Of a DNA stretch of 51,245 nt, positions 33,934 through 42,296 are shown piece by piece. Where the stretch lies: the NCBI RefSeq assembly GCF_003574085.1, contig NZ_QWKZ01000003.1, positions 1 to 51,245 on the forward strand, read 5' to 3'. Source of the stretch: Meiothermus luteus. GTDB taxonomy: Bacteria > Deinococcota > Deinococci > Deinococcales > Thermaceae. The translations under genes were made by a program, and so were the position numbers. Position 1 is the stretch's first letter. Each line of letters begins with the position of its first letter. Under the pieces are notes generated by a model. It was not told the DNA's origin. It was given only the letters and a program-made list of their open reading frames with translations, and did not search any database.

Positions 33934-34557
33934 TTAGGCGCCTTGCTGGCGCTGAGGCCGCTTGAGGGTCTCCACGTGGGCCCCGTTGTGCAGAAAAGCC
34001 GTGAAGAGCTCCCACAGGTTCACTGCCAGCTCGGGCTCAACGGTGAGGTGAGTGAACCGGAAGTAGGCGGCGTCGCCTGAGGGCAGCACGAAGGTAGGGG
34101 TGCCAAAGACGCCCAGCTCGGCGGCTGCCTCCAGGTCGTAGGTGAGCTCCTTGCGCCGGGCCTCCTCTTCCTCCAGGTCAGCCAGGAAGCGTTCTAGCTC
34201 CAAACCCGCCCGCTGGGCCGCTTCCACGCAGCTTTCCTCGTCAAGGGGGCGGCCTTCTTGGTGGTGCAGGCGAAGGAGGCTAAGGGCGAAGCGCAGGTGG
34301 GCGGCGCTGCCCTGCTGTCGGGCGGCGTGGGAGGCCAAGAAGGCCAGAAGGCCACGGGGGCCGCTGCGGGGTTGCTGTGCGATGCGCCAGGCCGGGTTTT
34401 GCGCCAGGCCTCGGTTTTGAGGGTGATTGTGCTGCTCTAGGCTGAAGTGCCGAAGGGTGATTTCCAGGCCCAGGTAGGGTGCCGCGGCGTAGACCAGCTC
34501 CAGCCCTCGCCAGGCAAAGGGGCAGAGGTAGTCAAGGTACAGCGTGACGTTTTGCAC
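33934..34557 (-). CDS. DsbA/FrnE-family thioredoxin-fold protein lacking the second active-site Cys
   Basis: The 207-residue protein has a thioredoxin strand LYLDYLCPFAWRGLELVY at the N terminus. A helical insert (residues 50-140) follows, then the cis-Pro segment AELGVFGTPTFVLPSG near residue 160. The motif is Cys-Pro-Phe-Ala rather than CXXC, so disulfide exchange is unlikely; isomerase- or GST-kappa-like members of the family lack the pair. The start is GTG at 34557, one base after the argC stop, giving translational coupling. The longer frame to 34770 overlaps argC and is rejected. Confidence 0.8.
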   Translation of the reverse strand: MQNVTLYLDYLCPFAWRGLELVYAAAPYLGLEITLRHFSLEQHNHPQNRGLAQNPAWRIAQQPRSGPRGLLAFLASHAARQQGSAAHLRFALSLLRLHHQEGRPLDEESCVEAAQRAGLELERFLADLEEEEARRKELTYDLEAAAELGVFGTPTFVLPSGDAAYFRFTHLTVEPELAVNLWELFTAFLHNGAHVETLKRPQRQQGA

Positions 34558-34558
34558 C

Positions 34559-35524
34559 CTAGTCTCCAGGGTACTCGTAGGTGTGGGGGCCTTCCAGCCC
34601 GAGCATGATGTCCAGGTTTTGCACCGCTGCCCCTGAGGCCCCCTTGCCCAGGTTGTCAAAGCGGGCCACCAAAAGGGCTTGCTCCTGTTTAGGGTTCTCA
34701 AAGACGAAGAGCTCCAACAGGTTGGTGCCGTTGAGGGCCTGGGGGTCGAGGACCGGGTGGTGGGCCCCATAGGTCTCGAGGGGCATTACCCGGATGAAGC
34801 GCTGGCCCGCGTAGCGCTCGGCCAGGGCTTCGTGCAACTCGGCGCCGGTGGTCTTTTTGGGTAGGGCCCACAGGTGCAGCGGGATGAAGTCAAGCATTCC
34901 CTGGCGGAAGCGGGCCACCGCCGGGGTGAAGATGGGAGGACGCTCCAGCCGGGCGTAGAGGGTCATCTCGGGGATGTGCTTGTGGGCAAGCTCCAGGCCG
35001 TAGGCCCGGTAGTCGCCGGCCAGGCGGTGCTCGCCCCGCCCCTCCATGGCCTCAATAAGCTGCCGCCCTCCCCCTGAGTACCCCGAGATGGCGTGGACCG
35101 AGATGGGGAAGGTAGGGGGGAGGAGGCCGGCGTCCACCAAGGGGCGCAGCAGGGCGATGACCCCGGTGGGGTAGCAGCCGGGGTTGGCGACAAAGCGGGC
35201 CTCGCGGATGCGCTGGGGCTGCTCGGGGGTGAGCTCGGGAAAACCATAGACCCAGCCCTCCGCCACCCGGTGGGCTGAGCTGGCGTCCAGGACCCGGGTG
35301 TGGGGATTTTCCAGCATGGTCACCGCTGCTTTGGAGAGCTCGTCGTGAAGGCAGAGAATAGCCACGTCCGCTTCGTTCAGGAGCCGTTTGCGCTCGGCCT
35401 CGTCCTTGCGCCGGGCGGGGTCAATAGAGAGGAGCTCTAGGTCGGTGCGGTTTTTCAGCCGGGCGCGAATTTGCAAGCCGGTGGTCCCGGCCTCGCCGTC
35501 TATGAAGACCTTGGGTTTAGCCAT
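34559..35524 (-). CDS. argC: N-acetyl-gamma-glutamyl-phosphate reductase, short type
   Basis: The 321-residue protein has [14 protein letters not shown] at the N terminus (Rossmann motif), LDASSAHRV near residue 80, and the catalytic Cys in [16 protein letters not shown] near residue 117. It reduces N-acetylglutamyl-phosphate with NADPH in arginine synthesis. The length fits the type 2 enzyme. AAGGAGCAGCG upstream is the ribosome site. It follows argF by 21 bp. Confidence 0.93.
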   Translation of the reverse strand: MAKPKVFIDGEAGTTGLQIRARLKNRTDLELLSIDPARRKDEAERKRLLNEADVAILCLHDELSKAAVTMLENPHTRVLDASSAHRVAEGWVYGFPELTPEQPQRIREARFVANPGCYPTGVIALLRPLVDAGLLPPTFPISVHAISGYSGGGRQLIEAMEGRGEHRLAGDYRAYGLELAHKHIPEMTLYARLERPPIFTPAVARFRQGMLDFIPLHLWALPKKTTGAELHEALAERYAGQRFIRVMPLETYGAHHPVLDPQALNGTNLLELFVFENPKQEQALLVARFDNLGKGASGAAVQNLDIMLGLEGPHTYEYPGD

Positions 35525-35545
35525 CGCTGCTCCTTAGGCCGGACC

Positions 35546-36481
35546 TCAGCCAAGCAGGTGATATAGCAGGGCTTTCTGTGCGTGCAGCCGGTTTTCAGCC
35601 TGGTCAAAGACCCGCGACTTTTTGTGCAAGGTGGCCTCCTCCACCACCTCCTCCCCGTAGTGAGCGGGCAGGCAGTGCAGAAATATTCCATCGGGGTCTA
35701 TCCTCTCCAGGGTTTCAGGGGTCACCTGGAAGCCGGCGAAGTCCTTGACCTTGCGCCGCTGGCTGGCCTCCGCCTCCTGGCCCATGGAGACCCAGACATC
35801 GGTGTAGAGCACCTGGGCCCCTTCCACCGCGGCCACCGGGTCATGGGTCAGGGTCACGTCGGCGCCCAGCCGCAGGGCCTCCATGTAGATAACCGCGTTG
35901 GGCTCGTAGCCCCTTGGCGTGGCTACGGTGAGCTTAACCCCGGAGAGCACTGCGCACTGGATGTGGGCGTTGGCCATGTTGTTGCCGTCGCCGATGTAGG
36001 TTACCCGCAGGCCTTTGGTGCTGCCGAAGTGTTCCTCTATGGTCTGGTAATCGGCCAGGAGCTGAACGGGGTGCAGCAGGTCGGAAAGCCCGTTGATGAC
36101 TGGTTTTGAGGAGTAGCGGGCCAATTCCTCCAAGGTGGAGTGCAGGTAAACCCTGGCCATGATGGCGTCCACCCAGCGTTCCAGATTCAACGCGATGTCC
36201 CGGACCGGCTCCCGGGTGCCTAGGCCAATCTCGGCGTTGGTCAGGTGGATGGCGTGCCCACCGAGCTGGTTCATGGCCACCTCGAAGGTGGTGCGGGTGC
36301 GCAAGGAGGGCTTCTCAAAAATCATCGCCAGGGTCTGACCCTCCAGAGGTTTTAGGCCCCTAAACTCGCCCCGCTTCATGGCGTGGGCGGTGTCTAGGAC
36401 GGCGCGGTACTCGGCAGGGGAGAGGTCTAGATTGGAAAGGAAGTCGCGGCCTTTGGCTACGGGTTTCGGGGGTTTTACCAC
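35546..36481 (-). CDS. argF: Ornithine carbamoyltransferase
   Basis: The 311-residue protein has the carbamoyl-phosphate site EKPSLRTRTTFE near residue 55, NGLSDLLHPVQLLAD near residue 128, DVWVSMGQE near residue 225, and the ornithine-side HCLPAHYGEEV near residue 263. It makes citrulline from ornithine and carbamoyl phosphate. GTG at 36481 is preferred over ATG at 36517, because GGGAGG lies 6 nt before the GTG while nothing precedes the ATG. It opens the run argF-argC-dsbA-like-pyrE-spoIIM-like-gpsA. Confidence 0.93.
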   Translation of the reverse strand: MVKPPKPVAKGRDFLSNLDLSPAEYRAVLDTAHAMKRGEFRGLKPLEGQTLAMIFEKPSLRTRTTFEVAMNQLGGHAIHLTNAEIGLGTREPVRDIALNLERWVDAIMARVYLHSTLEELARYSSKPVINGLSDLLHPVQLLADYQTIEEHFGSTKGLRVTYIGDGNNMANAHIQCAVLSGVKLTVATPRGYEPNAVIYMEALRLGADVTLTHDPVAAVEGAQVLYTDVWVSMGQEAEASQRRKVKDFAGFQVTPETLERIDPDGIFLHCLPAHYGEEVVEEATLHKKSRVFDQAENRLHAQKALLYHLLG

Positions 36482-36499
36482 AGCGTGCCTCCCAAGCGC

Positions 36500-36535
36500 G
36501 GATGCATAAACAAGCATCCAGGAGGTTTGATTATA
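36500..36535 (-). promoter_or_regulatory. argF promoter -10 and downstream inverted repeat
   Basis: TATAAT on the minus strand (36535-36530) gives a leader of about 42 nt. Inside it GGATGC and GCATCC (36500-36505 and 36514-36519) form an inverted repeat around ATAAACAA. This may be an operator, perhaps for ArgR, or a leader hairpin. No good -35 was seen. Confidence 0.45.
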
Positions 36536-36728
36536 CGATTGGGGGCTTCCTCGAGGTGAGGGGAGCCAGGCTAAAGAAATGCTAAACCCTAAGCCCGGCT
36601 TCTCGCCCTAGCATGGAGGCCAAGGTGGTTGGTATTATACCTGGCCGTGCCTGCTCCGCGTTACGTTAAAATGCCCTTTACTGGAGTCCCATGGGTCTGT
36701 TCGGGTAGCCCTGCATAGTGGGGGGACG

Positions 36729-37088
36729 ATGCGGAGTCTGGTGTTGGCCTTTGTGTTGGCGCTATCGCCCCTGCCGAACCTGCCCCAGATTCCCCCTGGA
36801 AGCGAGATTCGCGTGGTGTCCCCTGACCTGCTTACGGTATACGTGGTCTGGCATGTGGAGCAGCGCAACCTGGTGCTGCAGAGCAAGCTGGCCGCCCCCG
36901 CCAACCGGGAGGTACGGGTGCTTTTCCGCGTGGATGGAGGGTACCGCCCGCCCTACAATGGGGTTACGACCCCTGGCGGGGATGTGGTCCTGCTCATACA
37001 AGGTGAGCGGATTAGCCTGAGCGAGCTCCTTACCCGCACATACCGCCTTAACCTGCCCAACGGGCGGGTCTTGCCGGAGGTTCGATGA
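36729..37088 (+). CDS. Small secreted protein of unknown function, upstream of a two-component system
   Basis: The 119-residue protein has a short signal peptide (MRSLVLAFVLALSPLP), then a probable beta-rich mature domain (VRVLFRVDGGYRPPYNG, GGDVVLLIQGERISLSELL). I do not recognise the family. A GGGGGGA ribosome site precedes the ATG. The stop overlaps the response regulator start by 4 nt (ATGA), so the protein is made together with the two-component system and may feed or report a cell-envelope signal. The 247 bp upstream hold weak promoter-like boxes (TATTAT at 36633, TAAAAT at 36667) and no gene. Confidence 0.7.
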   Translation: MRSLVLAFVLALSPLPNLPQIPPGSEIRVVSPDLLTVYVVWHVEQRNLVLQSKLAAPANREVRVLFRVDGGYRPPYNGVTTPGGDVVLLIQGERISLSELLTRTYRLNLPNGRVLPEVR

Positions 37089-37759
37089 AACGCATACTCC
37101 TGATTGAGGACGACCCAGAGATCGCCCACCTCTTGCAGCTCGAGCTGGGTGAGGCCGGTTTTACTGTGGACTGGGCGCCTGGGGGAATGTCCGGCCTGAT
37201 TCGTCTGCGCGAGGCGGTGCCGGACCTGGTTATCCTTGACCTGGGCTTGCCCGACCTGGACGGCGGCGAGGTGGCCCGCCGCATCCGGGCCGGCTACGAG
37301 GTGCCCATCATCGTCTTGACCGCGGCCGACGCCGTGGAGCGGAAGGTGAGCCTGCTCTCCGATGGGGCCGACGACTACATTGTGAAGCCCTTCCACCCCG
37401 CTGAGCTGCTGGCCCGCATCCAGGTGCAGCTTCGCCACCGGGAAGGCGGTGAGCAGGTGAGCGTGGGGGGGTTGGAGGTGCACATTGCTAAGCGCCAGGT
37501 CTTTTTTGAGGGGCAGGAGATACGGCTCTCCCCCAAGGAGTTCGAGCTGCTTTCGCTCCTGGCCAGCCGGGCGGGTAAGGTCTTCAGCCGGCAGGAGATA
37601 GAGGAGCGCCTTTGGGGACGGCAGCTCGAGCGCGACTCCAACGTGGTGGATGTGCACATCGCCAACCTGCGAGCCAAACTGCGCGAGGCTGGGGCCTACG
37701 GCTACTTGCGCACCGTGCGGGGGGTGGGCTACGCGCTACGCCAGCGCGACGCCGAGTAG
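37085..37759 (+). CDS. OmpR/PhoB-family response regulator
   Basis: The 224-residue protein has a receiver domain with acidic pair Asp9-Asp10, phosphoacceptor Asp52 in LVILDLGLPD, Thr79 and Lys101 in YIVKPF. A winged-helix DNA-binding domain lies at about 130-220 (LSPKEFELLSLLA, DSNVVDVHIANLRAKL, TVRGVGYAL). It should be phosphorylated by the kinase encoded 12 bp downstream. Target genes are unknown. Confidence 0.94.
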   Translation: MKRILLIEDDPEIAHLLQLELGEAGFTVDWAPGGMSGLIRLREAVPDLVILDLGLPDLDGGEVARRIRAGYEVPIIVLTAADAVERKVSLLSDGADDYIVKPFHPAELLARIQVQLRHREGGEQVSVGGLEVHIAKRQVFFEGQEIRLSPKEFELLSLLASRAGKVFSRQEIEERLWGRQLERDSNVVDVHIANLRAKLREAGAYGYLRTVRGVGYALRQRDAE

Positions 37760-37771
37760 GCTGGCCCCACC

Positions 37772-39133
37772 ATGTCCTTCCGCGCCCGCCTGATTCTGGC
37801 CTACGTTGCCCTTTGGGTGCTGATTCTGGCCCTGACCCTGGGCATCGCCCTCTACAGCATCAACATCGGGCTTTATGGCCATGTGGAGCGCATTCTTTTG
37901 CGCTATGTGGGCGAGGTGGCCGAGCTGTACGCTTCGGGGCGGGCAGGGGAGATTAGCCTGCCCCGCTCAGGTCCGGTGGTGGTGAGCTTTTACAGCACCA
38001 GCGGGGAGCTCTTGATCGCCCCCAGCCACGGCTTTGAGCACCGGGTGCCCGAGGCCTACATCCGCGCGGCGGACCGCAACCCCAGGCCCTATTACGCGCC
38101 TCACTTTATGGCCGCCTACCAGGCCATCCCTGGGGCGGTGGTGGCGGTGAGCCAGGACACCCGCTACATTGAGGCTATCTCCGCTACGGTGCGCAACACC
38201 TTGGTGCAGGGGATGGCCTTTTTGTTGCCCTTGGGGGCCCTCCTCATCGTGCTGGCGGCCCGGCTTTCCTTGGTTCCCCTGCACCGCGCGGCCTCGGAGG
38301 TGGAGCGAAGGGGGTCCCGCAACCTCGAGCCCATCCCCTACACCGGCCCCAAGGACGACCTGGGGGTGATGGTGGAGAAGGTCAACGACCTGTTGCGCGA
38401 GCTGAGGGAGGCCCAAGAGCGCGAGCGGGCCTTTTTGGCCGAGGTGTCCCATGAGTTGCGTACCCCTCTGACCTCCCTGAGCGGCTACCTGGATCGGCTG
38501 GCCCGCAACCCAGGCGATACCGAGACGCTCGAGCGGGCCCGTAGAATCGCCGCGCACACCGCCCGTATGGTGCAGGACCTGCTGGCCCTGGCTCGAGGGG
38601 AGGCCGAGCGGAGCGTGAACCCCCACATCGTCAACCTGGTGGACCTGCTGCGCCAGGCGGTGGGGGAGTACCCTGGGGTCCGCCTCGAGGCTCCGCCTGG
38701 GTTCCCCGAGGTGCTGGGCGATCCGGACCGCCTCCTACAGCTTGCGCGGAACCTTATCGCCAACGCGGTGCGGGCTGCGGGTAGCCCCGAGAAGGTGCGG
38801 GTACGGGTCTGGACGGTGAGGGAGCCCACCGACAACCCCCCTGACCCCTACGGGTCGGCCGGTGAGGTCCGCACCACCTCCACCCCCGAGATGAAACCTC
38901 CCAGACAGCCTTGGGCGGTGTTTTCGGTGATAGACCAGGGGCCGGGCATTGCCCCAGAGATAATGCCCCGGCTTTTTACCCGCTTCACCCGGGGGCCTGA
39001 GGGGGGCACCGGGCTGGGCCTGGCCATCGCCAAGCAAATTGCCGAGGCCCATGGTGGGGAGATTCGGGTGGCCAGCCGGCCCGGGGAGACCCGCTTTACC
39101 GTTTTTCTGCCGCTGCTGCCTGAGGAGGAGTGA
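37772..39133 (+). CDS. Sensor histidine kinase
   Basis: The 453-residue membrane kinase has membrane segments at about 8-30 and 145-165 flanking an extracytoplasmic sensor of about 110 residues. A HAMP-like linker follows, then the H-box EVSHELRTPLTSL with phospho-His227. The ATP lid has the N box (LARNLIANAVRAA), DQGPGIAPE and TGLGLAIAKQIAEAHGG. It autophosphorylates and passes phosphate to the upstream response regulator. The sensed signal is unknown. Confidence 0.94.
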   Translation: MSFRARLILAYVALWVLILALTLGIALYSINIGLYGHVERILLRYVGEVAELYASGRAGEISLPRSGPVVVSFYSTSGELLIAPSHGFEHRVPEAYIRAADRNPRPYYAPHFMAAYQAIPGAVVAVSQDTRYIEAISATVRNTLVQGMAFLLPLGALLIVLAARLSLVPLHRAASEVERRGSRNLEPIPYTGPKDDLGVMVEKVNDLLRELREAQERERAFLAEVSHELRTPLTSLSGYLDRLARNPGDTETLERARRIAAHTARMVQDLLALARGEAERSVNPHIVNLVDLLRQAVGEYPGVRLEAPPGFPEVLGDPDRLLQLARNLIANAVRAAGSPEKVRVRVWTVREPTDNPPDPYGSAGEVRTTSTPEMKPPRQPWAVFSVIDQGPGIAPEIMPRLFTRFTRGPEGGTGLGLAIAKQIAEAHGGEIRVASRPGETRFTVFLPLLPEEE

Positions 39134-39142
39134 AGGGCTGGT

Positions 39143-39177
39143 TTGCCTTCTTGTGGACACTTTCGTATGCTTTCGCT
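39143..39177 (+). promoter_or_regulatory. Leaderless promoter and candidate operator of the DeoR regulator
   Basis: TTGCCT (39143-39148), 17 bp, TATGCT (39166-39171), then 6 nt to the ATG at 39178. The 11 bases ATGCTTTCGCT (39167-39177) recur inverted at 39963-39973 before the sugar operon, pointing to autoregulation. CTTTCG occurs twice, 10 bp apart (39160 and 39170). Confidence 0.6.
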
Positions 39178-39960
39178 ATGCCCTCCCTCGAGGCCACCTT
39201 GCGCCACCAGGAAATCCTGAAAACCTTGCGCCAGGAGGGGCGGGTTGAGGTTGGGGCTTTGGCCCAGCGCTTCAGGGTTTCGGCAGTAACGATTCGGGCC
39301 GACCTGGAGTACCTGGAGCGGCAGGGGCTGTTGCGCCGGACTCGAGGGGGCGCGGTGCCCGCCGAGGCCAAGCGGTTTGAGCTCCCCCTGGAGGAGACCC
39401 GGCAGGTCCATGCCCGGGAGAAGGAGAGCATTGGGCGTTACGCGGCCGGATTGGTGCGCGATGGCGAGACCCTGATCCTGGACGTGGGGAGCACCACCAC
39501 CGAGCTGGCCCGGGCCCTCCCGATGCACCTGAGGAACGTGGTGGTGATTACCAGCGCGCTCAACATCGCCCTTCTGCTGGAGGCCCACCCGGGCCTCACG
39601 GTCATCGTGACCGGGGGCACCCTGCGCCCCTTGCAGCACTCCTTGGTCAACCCCTACGGTACCCTGCTCCTGCGCGAGATTAACGCCGACAAGGCTTTCA
39701 TTGGTTGCAACGGGGTTCACCCCGAGAAGGGCTTTACCAACACCAACCTGCAGGAGGCCGAGATTAAGCGGGCCATGATTGAGGCCGCTCGCGAAACCGT
39801 GGTGCTCGCGGACCACAGCAAGCTGATGCAGGTGGCGGCGGCCCGCATAGCCCCGCTGCGTGCGGCCCGGCTGCTGATTACGGATCACAAGGCCAAGCCC
39901 GAGGACCTGGTGCGCTTGCGGGAGGGGGGGCTCGAGGTGGCGGTGGCCCCTAGGGGATGA
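39178..39960 (+). CDS. DeoR/GlpR-family transcriptional regulator of the galactoside locus
   Basis: The 260-residue protein has an N-terminal DeoR winged helix (RHQEILKTLRQEGRVEVGALAQRFRVSAVTIRADLEYLERQGLLRRTRGGA). Its sugar-phosphate-binding domain has DVGSTTTELARAL near residue 105, the phosphate loop TGGTLRPLQHSLVNP near residue 145, and a conserved VVLADHSK segment near residue 210. Regulators of this family release DNA on binding a phosphorylated sugar. The start at 39178 is chosen from the leaderless promoter, although the frame opens at 39130 next to the kinase stop. It most likely controls the sugar operon that begins 140 bp downstream. Confidence 0.88.
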   Translation: MPSLEATLRHQEILKTLRQEGRVEVGALAQRFRVSAVTIRADLEYLERQGLLRRTRGGAVPAEAKRFELPLEETRQVHAREKESIGRYAAGLVRDGETLILDVGSTTTELARALPMHLRNVVVITSALNIALLLEAHPGLTVIVTGGTLRPLQHSLVNPYGTLLLREINADKAFIGCNGVHPEKGFTNTNLQEAEIKRAMIEAARETVVLADHSKLMQVAAARIAPLRAARLLITDHKAKPEDLVRLREGGLEVAVAPRG

Positions 39961-39962
39961 AA

Positions 39963-40012
39963 AGCGAAAGCATTTGTAACTATTGACAAGAAAAAAGAAG
40001 TCCCTTTAGACT
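39963..40012 (+). promoter_or_regulatory. Sugar operon promoter with upstream DeoR-type operator
   Basis: TTGACA (39983-39988), 18 bp, TAGACT (40007-40012). AGCGAAAGCAT at 39963-39973, just upstream of the -35, is the exact reverse complement of the sequence at the deoR start. A 14-bp palindrome GCCCACCGGTGGGC (40051-40064) lies in the leader, and GAGGAGGAG precedes the first ATG. Confidence 0.65.
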
Positions 40013-40100
40013 CCCCTTGAACCTTTGACGGGGAACCAACCGGCTAAGAAGCCCACCGGTGGGCCTTGCTGCCCCGAGAAAGGCTTGCGAGGAGGAGTAG

Positions 40101-41393
40101 ATGAGAGCAATCCTGGCGCTAGGCACGGCCTTGGCCCTTTCCTCGGCCCTGGCCCAACAGATACAGGGGAACCCCAATCTGCGGGGGGAGATCACGGTGT
40201 GGAGCTGGGACATTGCCGCCAAGGCCTTGGAGGCCAACGTCCCCGGCTTCAACAAGCTCTTCCCCAACGTTAAGGTCACGGTGGTTGACCTGGGCAACCA
40301 GGCCACCTACGACCGCGGCCTGGCCGGGTGTGCAGCTGGGGGAGGCGACCTGCCCGACGTGTACTCGGTGGAGAACAACGAGGCCGAGGTCTTCTGGACC
40401 CGCTTCCCGAACTGCTTTACCGACCTCAACACCCTGCAGCCTGCGGCTTCCACCCTGCGTAACCTTTTCCCAGCTTTTAAATGGACCGAACTCACCATGG
40501 GGAATAGGGTTTACGCTATTCCCTGGGACTCTGGGCCGGTGGTGATGTTCTACCGTCGTGACATCTACAGCCAAGCCGGGGTCAACCCCAACACCATCCG
40601 CACCTGGGACGACTTCATCGCCGCGGGTAGGAAAATTGCCGCCGCTACCAACAACCGGGTCAAGGTGGGGGTCATCGCCAACGGCCAGGACGATGAGTGG
40701 TTCCGCATGCTGGCCAACCAGAACGGCTGCTTCTACTTCAACAACGAGGGCACCGCGGTCACGGTAAACCAGCCTGGCTGCGTGACCGCTTTGGAAACGG
40801 TCAAGCGGCTGATTGACGCTGGGATCGTGCTCCAAGGAGGTTGGAACGAGCAGATTCAGGCCTTCAAGGCCGGCACCGTGGCCACCAGCATGTTTGGTGC
40901 CTGGTACGAAGGCACCATCCGCTCCAACGCCCCTGAACAAAGCGGAAAGTGGGGGGTCTACCCCATGCCGGCCTCGCGGCCGGGTGGGGTGCGGGCCGCC
41001 AACCTGGGTGGCTCGGCCCTGGCCATCCCGGCCTCCTCGCGCAACAAAGAGGCGGCCTGGGCCTTTGTCCGCTACGCCTTGGCCACCACCGAGGGCCAGA
41101 TTACCATGCTCAAGCAGTATGGCCTGGTCCCCTCCTTGCTTGCGGCCACCCGTGATCCCTACGTGCAGCAACCCCAGCCCTACTGGGGCAACCAGCGCAT
41201 CTGGCAGGTGATTCTGGGCACCCTAGGCAGCGTTCCGGCAGCCCGGGGCACCCAGTTCTTCCAGGAGGCCCGGGCCATCATGGTCAAGACCCAGGCCGAC
41301 TACGTAGCCGGGCGCTTCCCTAGTGCCAAGGCGGCTCTTGACGCCGCTGCTCAGCAGATTTCCCAGGCCACCGGTCTGCCCGTTGCCCGATAG
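40101..41393 (+). CDS. ABC sugar transporter substrate-binding protein
   Basis: The 430-residue family 1 solute-binding protein has a signal peptide (MRAILALGTALALSSALAQ). The mature part has the typical ITVWSWDIAAKAL start, YAIPWDSGPVVMFYRRDIY near residue 135, and ALAIPASSRNKEAAWAFVRYAL near residue 308. It lacks a lipobox Cys, so it is periplasmic rather than a lipoprotein. The neighbouring galactosidases suggest galactosides as ligand. It is first in the operon and followed by a strong terminator. Two Cys pairs (loops around 75-105 and 210-225) may form disulfides. Confidence 0.92.
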   Translation: MRAILALGTALALSSALAQQIQGNPNLRGEITVWSWDIAAKALEANVPGFNKLFPNVKVTVVDLGNQATYDRGLAGCAAGGGDLPDVYSVENNEAEVFWTRFPNCFTDLNTLQPAASTLRNLFPAFKWTELTMGNRVYAIPWDSGPVVMFYRRDIYSQAGVNPNTIRTWDDFIAAGRKIAAATNNRVKVGVIANGQDDEWFRMLANQNGCFYFNNEGTAVTVNQPGCVTALETVKRLIDAGIVLQGGWNEQIQAFKAGTVATSMFGAWYEGTIRSNAPEQSGKWGVYPMPASRPGGVRAANLGGSALAIPASSRNKEAAWAFVRYALATTEGQITMLKQYGLVPSLLAATRDPYVQQPQPYWGNQRIWQVILGTLGSVPAARGTQFFQEARAIMVKTQADYVAGRFPSAKAALDAAAQQISQATGLPVAR

Positions 41394-41403
41394 GTGCCCC
41401 AAC

Positions 41404-41436
41404 CTGGGGGTGAGGCGGCCCTCACCCCCAGTTTTT
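41404..41436 (+). terminator. Intrinsic terminator inside the sugar operon
   Basis: CTGGGGGTGAGG (41404-41415) and CCTCACCCCCAG (41420-41431) form a perfect 12-bp stem around CGGC, followed by TTTTT. It lies 10 bp after the binding-protein stop and before the first permease. Partial termination here would give more binding protein than membrane subunits. Confidence 0.88.
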
Positions 41437-41456
41437 CGGTTTTATTTGGAGTTGGT

Positions 41457-42296
41457 GTGAAGCCTGGAGCCACGCCCTACTTGTTTTTGCTGCCCTACCT
41501 GGCGGTCTTCGCCCTCTTTTGGGCCTGGCCGATACTGGACTCTTTGCTGCTCTCGTTTCAGAACACCCGGGTCTACCCTCCGGTCTGGGACCTGGGGGTC
41601 AACTGGGGCCGTATCCTGCGGGACTCGGCTTTCTGGGACGCCTTGCGCAACACCCTGCTGATTTTGGTCATCCAAGTGCCCCTAATGCTGACCCTGGCCA
41701 CGGCGCTGGCCGTGGCCCTCAATTCCCACCTGCTGAAGGCCCGGGGGTTCTTCCGCTTTGCCTTTTTTGCCCCGGTGGTGGTGGGGGCGGTGGCCTATTC
41801 CGCGGTGTTTCGCCTGCTTTTCAATCAGAACGGCGCGGTGAACGCGGCTTTGGGCCTGGACTTTAACTGGATTTTTGACCCTGTGGGAGCCATGGTGGTG
41901 ATCATCGTGGCCCTTACCTGGCGCTGGACGGGCTACAACGCCATCATCATTCTGGCCGGCCTCCAGAACATTCCCAAGGAGCTTTATGAGGCAGCCGAGA
42001 TGGATGGGGCAAGCCCCTGGCAGCAGTTTTGGTACGTTACCTTGCCCAGCCTAAGGCCGGTGCTGCTTTTTTGCTTGGTGCTCTCCATTATCGGCACCCT
42101 GCAGCTTTTCACCGAGCCCTGGCTCATCACCAACGGCGGCCCCGGCACCGCCACCACCACCTTGGGGGTCTATCTCTACCGCCAAGGTTTCCAGAACATC
42201 AACTTTGGCTACGCCTCGACCATTGCCTACGTCATCACCCTGCTGGCCCTGGTCTTTTCGCTTATCCAGCTAAGGCTTTTCGGGAGGGAGTCATGA
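41457..42296 (+). CDS. ABC sugar transporter permease (MalF-like)
   Basis: The 279-residue protein has six membrane segments starting at PYLFLLPYLAVFALFWAWP, and the EAA loop ELYEAAEMDGASPWQQFWYVTLPSLRP near residue 180 that contacts the ATPase. The frame opens at 41394, but that region encodes the terminator. GTG at 41457, with GGAG 5 nt upstream, is the likelier start. It overlaps the next permease by 4 nt. No ATPase gene is present; a shared MsiK-type ATPase elsewhere is expected. Confidence 0.88.
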   Translation: MKPGATPYLFLLPYLAVFALFWAWPILDSLLLSFQNTRVYPPVWDLGVNWGRILRDSAFWDALRNTLLILVIQVPLMLTLATALAVALNSHLLKARGFFRFAFFAPVVVGAVAYSAVFRLLFNQNGAVNAALGLDFNWIFDPVGAMVVIIVALTWRWTGYNAIIILAGLQNIPKELYEAAEMDGASPWQQFWYVTLPSLRPVLLFCLVLSIIGTLQLFTEPWLITNGGPGTATTTLGVYLYRQGFQNINFGYASTIAYVITLLALVFSLIQLRLFGRES

